Shown here: positions 42,980-54,359 of the stretch, one piece after another
Layout of the letters: the number at the start of each line of letters is the position of its first letter
Position numbering within the stretch: position 1 is the first letter of the stretch
NCBI GenBank assembly: GCA_903813345.2
Contig: CAIIXF020000012.1
Location: 18,855,520 to 18,919,519 of the forward strand
Direction of reading: 5' to 3'
Source of the DNA: Owenia fusiformis
Lineage: Eukaryota > Annelida > Polychaeta > Sabellida > Oweniidae
DNA length: 64,000 nucleotides
Position numbers and translations under genes: made by a program
Notes under the pieces: generated by a model
What the model saw: the letters and a program-made list of their open reading frames with translations, nothing else
The model's database searches: none
What the model was told of the DNA's origin: nothing

Positions 42980-44200
42980 AGGCCGACCAACCCCGGGCGG
43001 CCAACTCCTCTTTAATGTTAACACCCCTTTCTTCATTTTGCAGTCCTTTATTTAATAGGAAAACTAGAAATTAAAAAAAGGTTGAAGTCAGTCTAAACAG
43101 TATATGTTAAGTTTTAAGAATTTGTTACAGACGCCAACCGGCGCCCGCCGATCGCCAACCATCAACCGCAAGCTGCCACCCACCATCCGCCGCCACAAAA
43201 ACGTAGACCATGACAATATGTCACCACTTTTTGGTGGGGACATTAAAACTAATTTTTCACATATATTGTAATTCAAGCAGAAAGCAGCCTTACTTAATCT
43301 TACGGCTTTATGAATGTCCGAAGTGAGGTTATTCTAATAAAAATACAATTAACAACTCAGATGCGAGTAGGTAGATACCAGTTTCACCACCAGGTGGCTC
43401 ATTTGGATCAGATAGCATAGCGGCTATAAAGTTCCATTCGACATACACCCCCCTCCATAAGTTTGGCAACCTTTGTAGATTTTTATTATTTGTCTGATCA
43501 ACATTTCAAACTGGAAAGGATGGGTATCGATATGATGAACTTTTTGAGCACACGTTTCTTTCAAACCAGTCGTCATCAAAAGATTCTACATACAATTTGA
43601 AATTAATTGAAATAAATATATATGTTTTTCTCTATATTGTTTTAGAAAACACATCAAACACTTCTTTTGTTCTTGGTATCATATATTCGGAATGAAATGA
43701 AACATCTATCCAAACCTCATTGGAATAAAATGACATAAACACAATGTGTTTAGGTCTCTCAATTTTGTAATTGTACAATAGGTTACAGGGGAAAGTTTGG
43801 TTGATTTAAAAAAAAGTATTTTGTTAATGAAATAAAAGGTTTATCTTATATGACTGTCCTAAATCTGTTGCGCTACTTTCCCTCCTCATTTTGGCATTAT
43901 CTTCATCTGATGTTCCGCCATCTCTACGTAGCGTTGGAATTGTATCTAAAATAAAGGAGCTATGTTGTTAAGGCTTAATTTTTAAGAGGTTCATTTTTAT
44001 TATTTCTGTTTCTTTTTTTATGCAGAAAGTGCACAATCATAACTTTGCGAGTTTTGCAAACATAACATAACATATTGAATTTATGATTGTCATATTGCTA
44101 TGTTTTATTATCATATTACATTTTGTATCATTAACTTTGCCGTAAACAGGCAAAATATGAAAATATGTCGAAATTTAGCATGGGATTGCACTCCTGGTGT
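42980..44200. other. Intergenic; solo Tc1-type terminus at about 43449
   Basis: CCCCCTCCATAAGTTTGGCA at 43450 matches the ends of the element at 46149-46978 and may be the left end of the Tc1 element whose transposase remains lie at 44272-45931. Nothing else is recognised. Confidence 0.5.
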
Positions 44201-45057
44201 AAACCTAGTTAAGTTTAAGTAAGCTGAAATGTAATAAAGATGATTCTAATATGAAGTTAACAAGTTCATCATCAATATCTAATGGGATAACAGCGATTTT
44301 GGATAAAAGCACGAACTCTTCTAGGTATGCTTTCAAAGAGTCTCCCGGTACACCACTGCCCAGGGATATTAACCCATGTTCTTTGAACTGCAATTTCCAG
44401 CTCGCGGAGATTGTTGATTGGGAGGTTGTGTATCTGATGATTAACATAATACCACATATTTTCGATAAGTGATTGGTCTGCGGAATATGGTGGCCATCTC
44501 ATTTTGTTGACGCTGCTTTGAAAGAACCACTCTTCCATCTGATTCGCAGTATGAACAGGAGCGTTGTCCTGTTGAAAGACGTACATGTAGCACTGCTCCC
44601 TGTCATCGAATATCAGTTCAATGGATGCTAGAAGGTCATATTGCAAGATATCCTTATATACCTCTCCCATTATGACTCCAGGGACCGTGACTAGCTCCCC
44701 AAAACCATCATAACCGACGCACTCGAAAACATGAGACCACCACGCCTTACAGTTCGTCTCATGCTGAGTCACTTTGGGTTGTATTTCTCAGCGTTTGTGC
44801 GCCACTTAACCGTCCTGCCATCATTTTCTCCAACATTGTATCTAGTCTCGTCCGAAAAGATTACCAATTAGTATTAACATCCAAAAGCCGGATAACATTT
44901 TCGCATTCCAATCGTCATTGTCGTATGAGGGGAGAAGTAATAGGCTTCTGCTTGGCTATACGACCATACAGATCTCTGTCATGTAACTCGAACTAATAAA
45001 AACATTTTATTGAGCATATAAAACTTTAAAACAAAACCAGCAGTGAAGGCAATAGTG

Positions 45058-45234
45058 TACAAATAGTGACTGCCATTGAGGGAAATAGTGCAAAATATTT
45101 TCCTCAAGGGAATATCCTGTCCACTGACATGTTCCCGAGGCTGCAGGCCGAGGGAACAAGTCAGTGGACAGGATATTCCCGAGAGGAAAATTTTTACACT
45201 ATTTCCCGAAAATGTGGCAGTCACTATTTGTTTT
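45058..45234. repeat. Near-perfect 177-bp palindrome
   Basis: Arms of about 85 bp: ACAAATAGTGACTGCCA at the left and TGGCAGTCACTATTTGT at the right. AGGGAAATAGTG, GGGAATATCCTGTCCACTGA and TGTTCCCGAGG are mirrored, meeting at CTGCAG near 45142. It sits within the insertion that splits the Tc1 transposase and would form a long cruciform or RNA hairpin. A foldback/MITE end-to-end copy is the simplest reading. Confidence 0.9.
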
Positions 45235-45620
45235 ATTATATACCTGATAAGTACTCTGTAAACAAAAACAAAATGAGAAGTCTTTTCATTTCAATATCAA
45301 ATGTTCACAGGTTCTTATTGGCATTTAAAAGCATTTTACCTTTCAACTCCTATAATCTCAGATTTGGGGGAAGATAAAATGTACTATTGACTGGTCACAT
45401 GACCTAACTGGTGATTAGTAAAATTCATCTTCCCTGAAAGCAGGGATTTAGGACTTTCCAGGGAATTAGTTCATCTATTCCATGTCATGTGACCATGAAT
45501 AAGCCAATGAGCATCTAGAATACATTTGAGGTATATAATAATTCGTAATAATTGTGTAGAATTGATGAATATTTACGAGAAGTTCGTCAAAAACAAAGTA
45601 TAAAATGGGAGGTGACAATA
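45235..45620. other. Remainder of the insertion inside the Tc1 gene
   Basis: AT-rich sequence with short inverted motifs (GGTCACATGACC at 45393, TGTCATGTGACC at 45484, CCCTGAAAGCAGGG at 45433) but no ORF. The outer boundaries of the insertion are approximate. Confidence 0.4.
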
Positions 45621-46148
45621 TTACACCTTCTCCTAGTAGAGTAGCTTGAACGTATGTTAAAGTTCATCTGCCAGAAAGTTTTCAGTCTTGGGACTATTGT
45701 CTTACATTCTAACCGGGTACAAAGGCGCTCTTTTCTCAACATATAAATGTAAGGCCTTCCACGGGGTCGGTCCCTGTTCGGCCCTATATTTCGGAATACT
45801 TTGATGGTTTTTGGTATTTTGCCCTTGCAGCGGTTCAGTATTAGACCAATATATTACAACGACTAACCCTCATTGTGGAGAGCAATAACGGTTGCCCGTT
45901 CTTCACGAGATAAATGGCGTGCAGACCCCATGAGAAATGAGCGAAATGTCAACGCATGTTTTATGAATCACAAGTGTAAATATTCATCATTTTTAGTGGT
46001 TCATTCTTCATATCACCCTTATGTATCTAATAGTTATGTATTTTACAACATGGGGTCTATGGGGAATCTCCCCAAACTACAGGTCACATTTTCCAAAAAA
46101 AACTTTTAAATTCGATAAACAATTTTTGAAACCATATTTCTAAATGTA

Positions 46149-46978
46149 CACTCCCCTCCATAAGTTTGGCAACCTTAGCTCCCCCATTGAACTACGTGTT
46201 AAAGCCTCTGTACCTTTGAATTTTTATTTACTTAACCTGAGATGAAAATACTTAATTGATGGAAACGTAATTTGACTTTATTTCAAATTCCTCAAAATTT
46301 TCTTAATTTTTTCCCTCAATTGCGATAAGTCGAAAATTGATGATAAATTTGATGAATTTTTGAAAATCGATATTCCCATGTTAACCAATGCAATGGGAAA
46401 TAGTAGGTTTGTCGCAAGTCATATGACTGAATATCAATCCATCCGAGTCCTTGCAAAAATACGAGTTAGGCAGGAAATTGAATTTGCTAACTTTATTAAA
46501 CAAAAAATTGATATTTTTCTTCAGGTTCAACAAAGTTATAGGGCTTTAAAGTCAAAACTGTTTTTCAAAAAACCTCTCCCATTGAAATAACACAGGAGGC
46601 GAAAAATTATTTTCAAAAATGACTTTAAAGCGCTGTAACTTTAGTATTCATCAAATAAACTAAACAGTGTACAAAAAAGTTAGACAATTCAATTTTATAT
46701 ATAAAAATATTTTTTGCTGACTCTTTTACTGAAAAGATATCCTGATTCCTGATTTGCCCCGAACTCTCCATTTTCCATTGGATTACATGGGAATAACGAT
46801 TTTCAAAAGTTCATCATATTTATCATTAATTTTCTTCTTTGGAGGTATTGGAAATAAAGTCCAGTTACGTTTCCATCAATATTATCGCAGGTTAAGTAAA
46901 TAAAAATTCAAACGTAAAGAGGCTTTAACACGTAGTTCAATGGGGGACCTAAGGTTGCCAAACTTATGGAGGGGAGTG
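46149..46978. mobile_element. Tc1-type MITE with about 130-bp TIRs (CACTCCCCTCCATAAG, TSD TA)
   Basis: Ends TA-CACTCCCCTCCATAAGTTTG and CAAACTTATGGAGGGGAGTG-TA. The arms include CATTGAACTACGTGTTAAAG and ATTTTTATTTACTTAACCTG and their complements. The centre has TTTTTCAAAA-rich sequence and no transposase. It may be mobilised by a Tc1 like the dead one at 44272-45931. Confidence 0.88.
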
Positions 46979-46979
46979 T

Positions 46980-48190
46980 ACTTTTACATTTATGGTACAC
47001 TAATCCTGTTAGTTCTCCCCATACACGGTAGACGTTGGGTGATCTGGGGAGGCAGTGATTAAGGGGGATGAATCTGGGCACATCTGGTCTATTGTTACAA
47101 TTAGACCTCTACTACAGGGAGTTTACAATGATAAGTTTAGAACTTTGGAACGTCAAATACACTGAAATTTCCACTATGACAAGTAAATGGCAAAATGAGA
47201 TCATGACCTTGAGATTCATAGAAAAGCCATTTCCAAATATCTAATAAAATTAGTTAGTAATACTTAGTATGTTATTCTGAGCCTTTCATGCATCTTGCAT
47301 TTGGTCTCTGTGGAAATGTTGTATTGGCAATGACTTGGCCCAAAACATTGTTCCTTATATTAACATAGGTACAGCTTGTGATTCAGTTGTCATCATATTT
47401 GCAAATACGTGCATCACCTCATAGTTTGACTGTCACTGGCACCTCCTAGGGTGAGTCTAAGAATCTAGTCATCATCCCTGTTTTAAGAAGAAATAATGAA
47501 CAGCATATTATTTCTTTCATTTATATTAGACATCAGAAAAATAAATAATTATCTCCAACAAAATAACGTTCCGGTTCCAAGCATGATTTTCCCATGGGTT
47601 TTCAACTAGATCGAACTGACCAGATTTTACTTATTAACAAATATGAAAGAAAACTTATGATTACATATTAACAGGAATCTGTTTTCTTGTCTCTCTTTAA
47701 TTTGGTTTCAGATGAAATTGCAAAGATGAAAATTCCAATAGAATGACCATACATTTAACATTAAAATATAAAAAAAACATGCATATACAATTCTTGGTAC
47801 CTACATTTCAGATTTAGTATCTGGAGCACATTCTGGTATGCCAGAGCCCTTCTTATCTGCCGTTCACTTTGGAAGGATAAAGACAAAAGGGACACGGTTA
47901 TATCGCGATGTCTGGAACACAATTTGGCCTCCATACTACACTTAAGCTTCAAATTGTTGAAACTTGGAATTGGCAACTCCATGGAGTAACAAATCCATAG
48001 TCACTGTGTAATATTTATTTACCATACCATACTCTACAGTCTAGCCTTGGTTAAATTATTGGCGGATGTTAAAAGACATAGGCTACATAAGAGATATGTC
48101 AGAATTTCCACTGTTTTAAGGATTTTTGTGTTTCAAAGGCAAAAATCAAAAGACAATATAATATTGGCTTTGTATAAAAAACCTCGTACC
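46980..48190. other. Intergenic, no gene seen
   Basis: No supported ORF, RNA gene or repeat structure. Confidence 0.45.
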
Positions 48191-48194
48191 AATT

Positions 48195-48620
48195 TTTTTA
48201 CATTGTCACGGTTGAACCAGCCATTTTTACATTATTTAACATTGTCGCATTTGTACCAGACTTATATTATTGAGAATTGTATCTGTTCTTACAGAATGTG
48301 TTACAATTTTTAGCATTGTCACTGTTGTACCAGACATTGTTACATTGTTTAACATTGTATGTGTTGTTACAGAACATGTTGCAATTTGTAACATTGTAAC
48401 TGTTGTGCCAGACATTTTTACATTATTTAGATTGTATGTGTTGTTACAGAATGTTGCAATTTGTAACATTGTAACTATTGTGCCAGACATTTTTACATTG
48501 TCACGGTTGTACCAGACATTGTTACATTACTAAACATTGTAACGCTTGTTACAGAAAGTTATTAATTTTTTAACATTGTGACGGTTGTACCAGACATAAC
48601 CAAACATTGTAACTGTTGTT
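48195..48620 (+). repeat. Degenerate tandem repeat on ACATTGTAACTGTTGTACCA
   Basis: About six units of 55-75 bp combine TTGTTACAGAATGTTGCAAT and TGTACCAGACATTTTTACAT. A distant unit persists at 48875-48900. Long ORFs here on either strand (48236-48533) are repeat by-products. Confidence 0.75.
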
Positions 48621-48639
48621 ACACTATCTGCAGGGGCGG

Positions 48640-49740
48640 ATCTGGGAATCAACAAGGGGGGGGCAAATTTCAAATCAGAGAAAAAAATGTCCGCGCTTGC
48701 GGTCCCAGGAAGAAGATTACCCCCCCCCCCCCACTCACTGTATAGTGTATATAAAGAAAAAAGTATTTTCTACCTAATACATAGGCCTAGTGAGTGGGAG
48801 GGGGGTGTTTGTTCCCGTGTCTGTGCCAGAAAATTGTGCCAAGGTTGCGCCAGATTCCTGCAGAATTCGTTGACATTGCCACGGTTGTACCAGACCAAAT
48901 CCTGCATATGATTCATTGTATGTGCATTGAGAGCACTTGGGGAGTTATCTTGTGGGAGCACTTCTGGCACATTCATATCGTGTGCTAGCCAAGATAGTCT
49001 CGCAAAATCTCGTTTTCGTTTTAATTTCTTTTACTTATTACTCTTGTTTTTTCAGCCTCATCCCTATTCAGCTATGTTATAGTTTCATTTATTTTATTAT
49101 TGCGTTAGTATATATCTTTATTATTATCTTATATCTTTAGTAACTTAATCAATTTAGTATATTACTGTTTCCATTTTCATAGTCATTTGAGAGTAGTCAC
49201 ATGTCAATTTCGCGCCGTTCTTCAATTGTGAAATTTTATTTTGGAAGACGTAATAATTTTTCCTAATTTGTGAACGGTTATATCAGATATTACGACTGGT
49301 TCGAGGCCATATAGTGATGTTAAATGGTACATTGGACTTGATTACACATACGGAGGTAACTATGTTCACATTTTCCTTTATATTTTACAAGTTTTCATGT
49401 TGAGTAAGTCTTGGAACAAAATATACAGGTCTTGGATTTGCTGAAGTGAGAATTTCACATGTTAAAAATAAGAGAATTTTTAAGAGGCCATACATCAGTG
49501 GATGAGATTATACAAAATGTAAAATATACACATTTTAGTGGATATGTACAAGTACATGTCCAGACAATATTGGAAACTATTGGCTTTCAGACGACCATGG
49601 TTAGGAAATGGTGATAGAAAATGCACCTGTCATTGATTTTGTTCCAAACTGTACTGTACAGTCAGATTCATAATTAGCCTAGAGACACCTGAAATTTTTG
49701 GCAGTTTGCTGAATTTGAACATTTGATGGGCCAAACCCTC
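48640..49740. other. Intergenic, no gene seen
   Basis: G-run (48655) and C-run (48720) flank a short segment that may be another decayed MITE. No coding support. Confidence 0.4.
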
Positions 49741-49763
49741 CCACACTGCTAGCATATATACCA

Positions 49764-49943
49764 GGCCTGCAGTAGCCAGAGGGGGAGCTGGGGGAGCGGA
49801 AGCTCACCCCTGGCCAGAATTTCTTTCAAAATCATGCAGTTTTTCACCATTCTGAGAATTTTTCGCATGATTTTTAGCCAAAATTGTGAAAAAGCTCCCT
49901 CCTGGAAAAAAGCTCCCCCTCCTGGTAAAAGCTGGCTACGGGC
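49764..49943. mobile_element. Small MITE, copy 2 of the GTAGCCAGG family
   Basis: Left GCAGTAGCCAGAGGGGGAG and right CTCCTGGTAAAAGCTGGCTACGGGC ends are inverted. The middle AAAATCATGCAGTTTTTCA matches 42783-42979. Confidence 0.75.
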
Positions 49944-50084
49944 AAGTACATGTATACTCCTATAAATTATTATTACCAGAATAAATGTCTCCATGAACGT
50001 ATATGTACGTCCATGATGTCTCTGAGCTTCTATCAGTGTATGGTTGATAGACTGTAAACATGTGGATCCACTTTTCAAATTGTA

Positions 50085-50916
50085 GAATCAAAACGCTTAT
50101 TCTGGTGACCAGTTCCGATGGTTAAAATAACAGAATAATGTTATGTTAGTGTTACCATGTGTATACTTACCAGTTTGTTCTCTGCCATCCATCCTGCTAG
50201 GTTACATTGTCAAATGCAGTCAAACACGACACTGAAGGCAGTATTCTGAGGTAAATTATTAATCTAAATCTAAAAAATTTCCCATTTGTAGCCCCTTGGA
50301 GATTTCCGGAATTGAACAAAGTAGCGAATGTTGCGATCTTTCAACTTTAGTTCGTTGTTTTTCACCACTTAATGTGTAGTGTTTTCATTTAGGAGGCGGT
50401 CTTATTTGAATGCATCATTTCAGGTCTTTATGAATCAATAGATCAATAAGCAGACTAAAAATTCAAATTTAGCAGTTTCGGTCGTTGCGTACTGGGCCTG
50501 TTAGGCACGAAATACAATTAAGCAGTTTCGTTCGTTGCGTAATTGGGCCTTCTATAATCAGTAGCAAATGCTCGCAAAACATTTTCCAAAATGTTTACTT
50601 CCATTTTCCTTGAAGACATGGTTGGGTGACACGTCATTAAGTCACATGATCCATACAGTAACTAGTCACGTGATCAGACATGTGTCACGTGATCAGTCAC
50701 GTGAGCTTGCAAAATGGACGATCTAAATTTCCAAAAACTCTGCTAAGATCAATATCGATATGTTGTTGCCTTCATTGTCGTGTTTGGCTGCGTTCCACAA
50801 TGTAACCTAGCAGGATGGATGACATAGAACAAACTGGTAAGTAGACACATGGTAACATTTCATCATTTCGTTATTTTAACCATATGAACTGGTCACCAGA
50901 TTAAGCGTTTTGATTC
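50085..50916. mobile_element. Foldback element with about 170-bp TIRs (GAATCAAAACGC, TSD TA)
   Basis: Ends TA-GAATCAAAACGCTTATTCTG and TTAAGCGTTTTGATTC-TA. The arms include GACCAGTTC, GTTACCATGTG, ACCAGTTTGTTCT and ATCCATCCTGCTAGGTTACA with complements at 50800-50905. The interior holds four TCACGTGA/TCACGTGAG palindromes at 50665-50705 and two AGCAGTTTCGKTCGTTGCGT copies (50472, 50521). Confidence 0.9.
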
Positions 50917-51021
50917 TAGCCATTGTTTTTTGTAGTCTCAAACAAAAAAGAAAACTGTTCAATTTGTATATGTGGTAATAGTATTGTATCAATTGAATTA
51001 CAAAGACATATAAAATATAAT

Positions 51022-51720
51022 ATAATAATAATTATCCCATCTAACGAAGTTTCGGAGGGATATAGGGAATGTCGCCAGCAATAACTCAAATACCGTTGGC
51101 CCGATTTTGTTCAGATTTTGTACACATATACCCTATGGGAGTAGAAGCAGTTATTAAGGTACAATATCTAAAACTGTAATAGCAATATGTTTTAAATGTA
51201 AAAAATGCATTTTTCAAAATGGTGCACTGTCTAATGACACTTTTGGTAGAAGGGGGGCTCCTTTAGGGGGCTATTTTGAAAAATGGCCTTTCGAAGGGCT
51301 ATAGGGGACGCCTCCATCCTTCCGTATGTCCGTCCGTCCGGGCAATAACTAGCAGTGGGAGTAGGAGTAGAAGTTCTGTTGAAAGCTGCTTTTCAAAATG
51401 GCCGCCATTTTAGTGCCAATTTTACAGAAAGGTACAATATCTAAACTGTTATAGCAATATGTTTTAAATGTAAAAAATATGTAGGACATTAATAAAGCTA
51501 GAAATGTAGATATCAAAGAAGCACGTGGCAGCCATTTTGAATAATGCCGGCCTTTACACGCTATTTTACGATTTTTTGCTGTAACTTGAAAAGTAGTGGA
51601 GCGATTTTGTTCATATTTGGTATGTGAAATTAGCATGGCACGCTGTCTGTCTTTTTCAAAATGGCCACCACTTTTATGTTTTTTACTATAACTCGACCTT
51701 GATCAATGACAACATTGAAA
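51022..51720 (+). repeat. Dispersed repeat of the TCCCATCGAACGAAG family, copy 1
   Basis: Starts ATTATCCCATCTAACGAAGT and GGAGGGATATAGGGAATG, then shares CAATAACTCAAATACCGTTG, TTTTGTACACATATACCCTA and AAAGTAGTGGAGCGATTTTG with 60320-61460. It also carries CCGTCCGTCCG and CCATTTT palindromes. Confidence 0.8.
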
Positions 51721-52015
51721 ATATCCTTATTTTCTGATATTATAACCGACTTTAAATTCACAATCAGCAATCCAAAGGATTTGAACTAGTAGATTGACCC
51801 GGTTATATTGATCACTTTTTGTGTCAAACTGTGACACTTAAGTAAAATAAATAAAAATTATGAAAAAGATGCATTTTGAATTTTTTTGTTTTGAAATAAG
51901 ACCAAAACTCGCAATTCAAATTTTGAAGTTAAAAAATGGTAGTCATTTGATTTTGAATTTTGTAATCTCAACATGACTATGGAATAATTATGTCGAGGTC
52001 ATAACACCATATATA

Positions 52016-52130
52016 CAGTAAAACCTGTCTAATCCGAACACCCATGGGACCAGCCAAAAGCGTTCAAATTGGCAGGTGTTCAAATTTCGAGGATTTTGTT
52101 GGTCGGAGGGGGTGGGGGTGATTTTCATTG
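52016..52130 (+). mobile_element. Pogo/Tigger-like terminus, solo fragment
   Basis: TACAGTAAAACCTGTCTAAT followed by CCGAACACCCATGGGACCAG matches the reverse complement of the right end of 62836-63293. No matching opposite end was found. Confidence 0.7.
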
Positions 52131-52394
52131 TTCAGTACACTATATTGAACACTTAATACTAAATCAGAAAACAATACACTTTGTTGATGTGTTCATTCTA
52201 CAATATGCCTATAGCCTATATGTTATGTTTTATTTACATTTTGAACAATTTCATTATTTTAGTAAAAATAACTCTTATATTTTGGGGTTTGTGTAAAAAA
52301 ACTGGTAACCGGGTGACAGGGTACTTAACATTCCTAGCAGGGTTAGGATTTTTTTATTTATAACGTTGGATCTGGACGATACATGTAGGTTATT

Positions 52395-52870
52395 TTCTAC
52401 GTCACATTTTGAGGTTATTTCACATCGTAAGAACGTTAACTTTTAACGTTAAAATAATGTCGGTAATAAACCGATTTAGTGAGAACATATTGACGTATTT
52501 GTAACGTTTCCTTAACTCACAAATATTTTGAAGCCATTTCCGCAATGTTGAAATTCAACCATCCATCAATGTTTTGCTGAATATTTAGATAACGTCAGAT
52601 CAATACGATCCATGAACGTCATTATTGGGGTCACGTTTTGAGGTTATTTCAAATCGAAAAAACGTTTCGACAACGTTAAATTTTAAGGTTAACAATACGT
52701 CGGAAATGAACCGACTTAGTGAGAACACAAAGTTTTTGTCATGTTTTTTTTCCACCAACAAATATTTTGATATTAAAATTTGAGTTACGTCACATATGGA
52801 CCAATGTAGTAAAAAATCAAACGTTCCTGTTTGTTATGTTTTCCACACTAACGAACTTTACGGACACGTT
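52395..52870 (+). repeat. Two-copy tandem repeat, about 229-bp unit
   Basis: GTCACATTTTGAGGTTATTT at 52401 and GTCACGTTTTGAGGTTATTT at 52630 start matching units containing AACGTTAA blocks, CCGACTTAGTGAGAACA and CAAATATTTTGA. AACGTT is unusually frequent. Confidence 0.7.
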
Positions 52871-53119
52871 ACAACAACGTTCTTTTTATACCATCAATAG
52901 ATGTCTCATGTTTACGTTGCCTCGATGTGTAAAGAACGAAAATGTGCAACGTCTTCTAGGAACTTATATGCTACTTATGAGCAACGTGACATGGACTGTC
53001 ATTGTTTGCTGGATCGCGGACTCGCAGTATAGGGTAAAACTAATAATATATTGCATCCTTGAAGCCAAATAACAATTAATGAAGCATATGACAGTGTATG
53101 TACACTGAGATTCTGTTTT

Positions 53120-53850
53120 TATCGTACCTAACAAGAGGTACGATATTGTAGTCAGCTTGACGGGCGGCGGGCAGGCGGGCGGGCGGGCGGCGTCTCACTT
53201 TTCAGCTTGTCTACAGGTTTCCAGCCAAACCATTTCAGGGATTCATCTGAAATTTTCAGGGATGTTTCTACATATCAACGTCAAGAACTGATTAGTTTTT
53301 GGGCATTCTGGGTAAATTTTAAGGTGGCCATTTTGGATTTTCCGTCCTAAAATCTTCACTTTCAAGACTTGTCTACAGGTTTTCAGCCAAACCATTTGAG
53401 GGATTCATCTGAAATTTTCAGGGATGTTTCTACATATCAACGTCAAGAACTGATTAGTTTTTGGGCATTCTGGGTAAATTTTAAGGTGGCCATTTTGGAT
53501 TTTCCATCCTAAAATCTTTACTTTCAAGACTTGTCTACAGGTTTCCAGCCAAACCTTTTGAGGGATTCATCTGAAATTTTCAGGGATGTTTCTACAAATC
53601 AACGTCAAGAACTGATTAGTTTTTGGGCATTCTGGGTAAATGTTAAGGCTGCCATTTTAGATTTTCCGTCCTAAAATCTTGTCTATCGAGGCTTGTCTAC
53701 AGGTTTCCAGCCAAACGGTTCAAATTTTTTACATATGTTACACAGTGATAAGTTCTAGAGCTGATTAACTTTTCTGCGGCCATCTTGCTTTCTTGGTCAA
53801 CAAGACCACAATACTGTGTTTTAGGTACGATATTGTTCACGTCTGTGCAT
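53120..53850 (+). repeat. Element bounded by AGGTACGATATTG with a 162-bp tandem array
   Basis: Begins at GTACCTAACAAGAGGTACGA plus a GGCGGGCGGGCGG run. Then 3.3 units start at CTACAGGTTT (53211, 53373, 53534, 53697). It closes with TTAGGTACGATATTGTTCAC at 53820-53840. A related element begins at 59640. Each unit has one GGTGGCCATTTTGGATTTTC. Confidence 0.85.
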
Positions 53851-53925
53851 TGTTCTTTATGCACAGTTTATGTACAGTAACAGCATTGATAGTCATTTCA
53901 ATTTGATACGAAGCCTATAGTTTTC

Positions 53926-54353
53926 ACTGGTGATCCACTCAATTACGCTGGTTACCAAAACCACAAACGTATATCAGTATCACATGTTTAAGAAAATGTA
54001 CATATCTGCGAACAAATAGTTCAGGAGACAACAGAACCGTTGAATTTAATTCCTCACTTAAGTTACAGAAACGGTATTTCGGAAAACAGTTAAGATCTGC
54101 ACTTTTAACCCATACAGTTTCGGTAACTTAAGAGAGGAATTAAATTGACGATTCTGTTGTCTTCTGAGCTATTTTTTCGCAAACATGTACCTTTTCTAAA
54201 ACATATGATACTGATACACGTTTGTGTGAAAAAAATGTTGTGGGGATTCTGCCTTCAACGCGTGAAATAAGAAAAAAAGAAAAATCATTCCTTAGACATT
54301 CCGACATTTTGTTACCGAAACGGTAACCAGCGTAATCGAGTGGATCACCAGAG
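53926..54353. mobile_element. Foldback element (ends CTGGTGATCCACTC)
   Basis: Left CACTGGTGATCCACTCAATT and right AATCGAGTGGATCACCAGAG ends are inverted. Inner arms also pair (GTATCAGTATCACATGTTTA, GGAATTAAAT and ACAACAGAA blocks), so nearly the whole 428 bp folds back. Confidence 0.88.
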
Positions 54354-54359
54354 TTTTAC

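Larger units (their letters stand above)
44272..45931 (-). pseudogene. Tc1-like transposase (DD34E), broken and interrupted
   Basis: The N-terminus starts at 45931 with MGSARHLSREERATVIALHN and soon meets TAG and TAA in frame, then reads ILNRCKGKIPKTIKVFRN and NRDRPRGRPY. A roughly 630-bp insertion (about 44990-45620) separates the catalytic part: VIFSDETRYN (first Asp), frameshift near 44775, YVFQQDNAPVHTANQMEEWF (second Asp), and SLIENMW (Glu), with exactly 34 residues between the last two acidic residues, hence DD34E. The ORF ends at 44272. At least two stops, frameshifts and the insertion show it cannot be active. Confidence 0.88.

Noticed and set aside
48236-48533. Overlapping 84- and 87-codon ORFs on both strands
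   Set aside because: Both are translations of a degenerate tandem repeat.
52719-53072. 117-codon plus-strand ORF
   Set aside because: It overlaps the 229-bp tandem repeat and has no signature or splice context.
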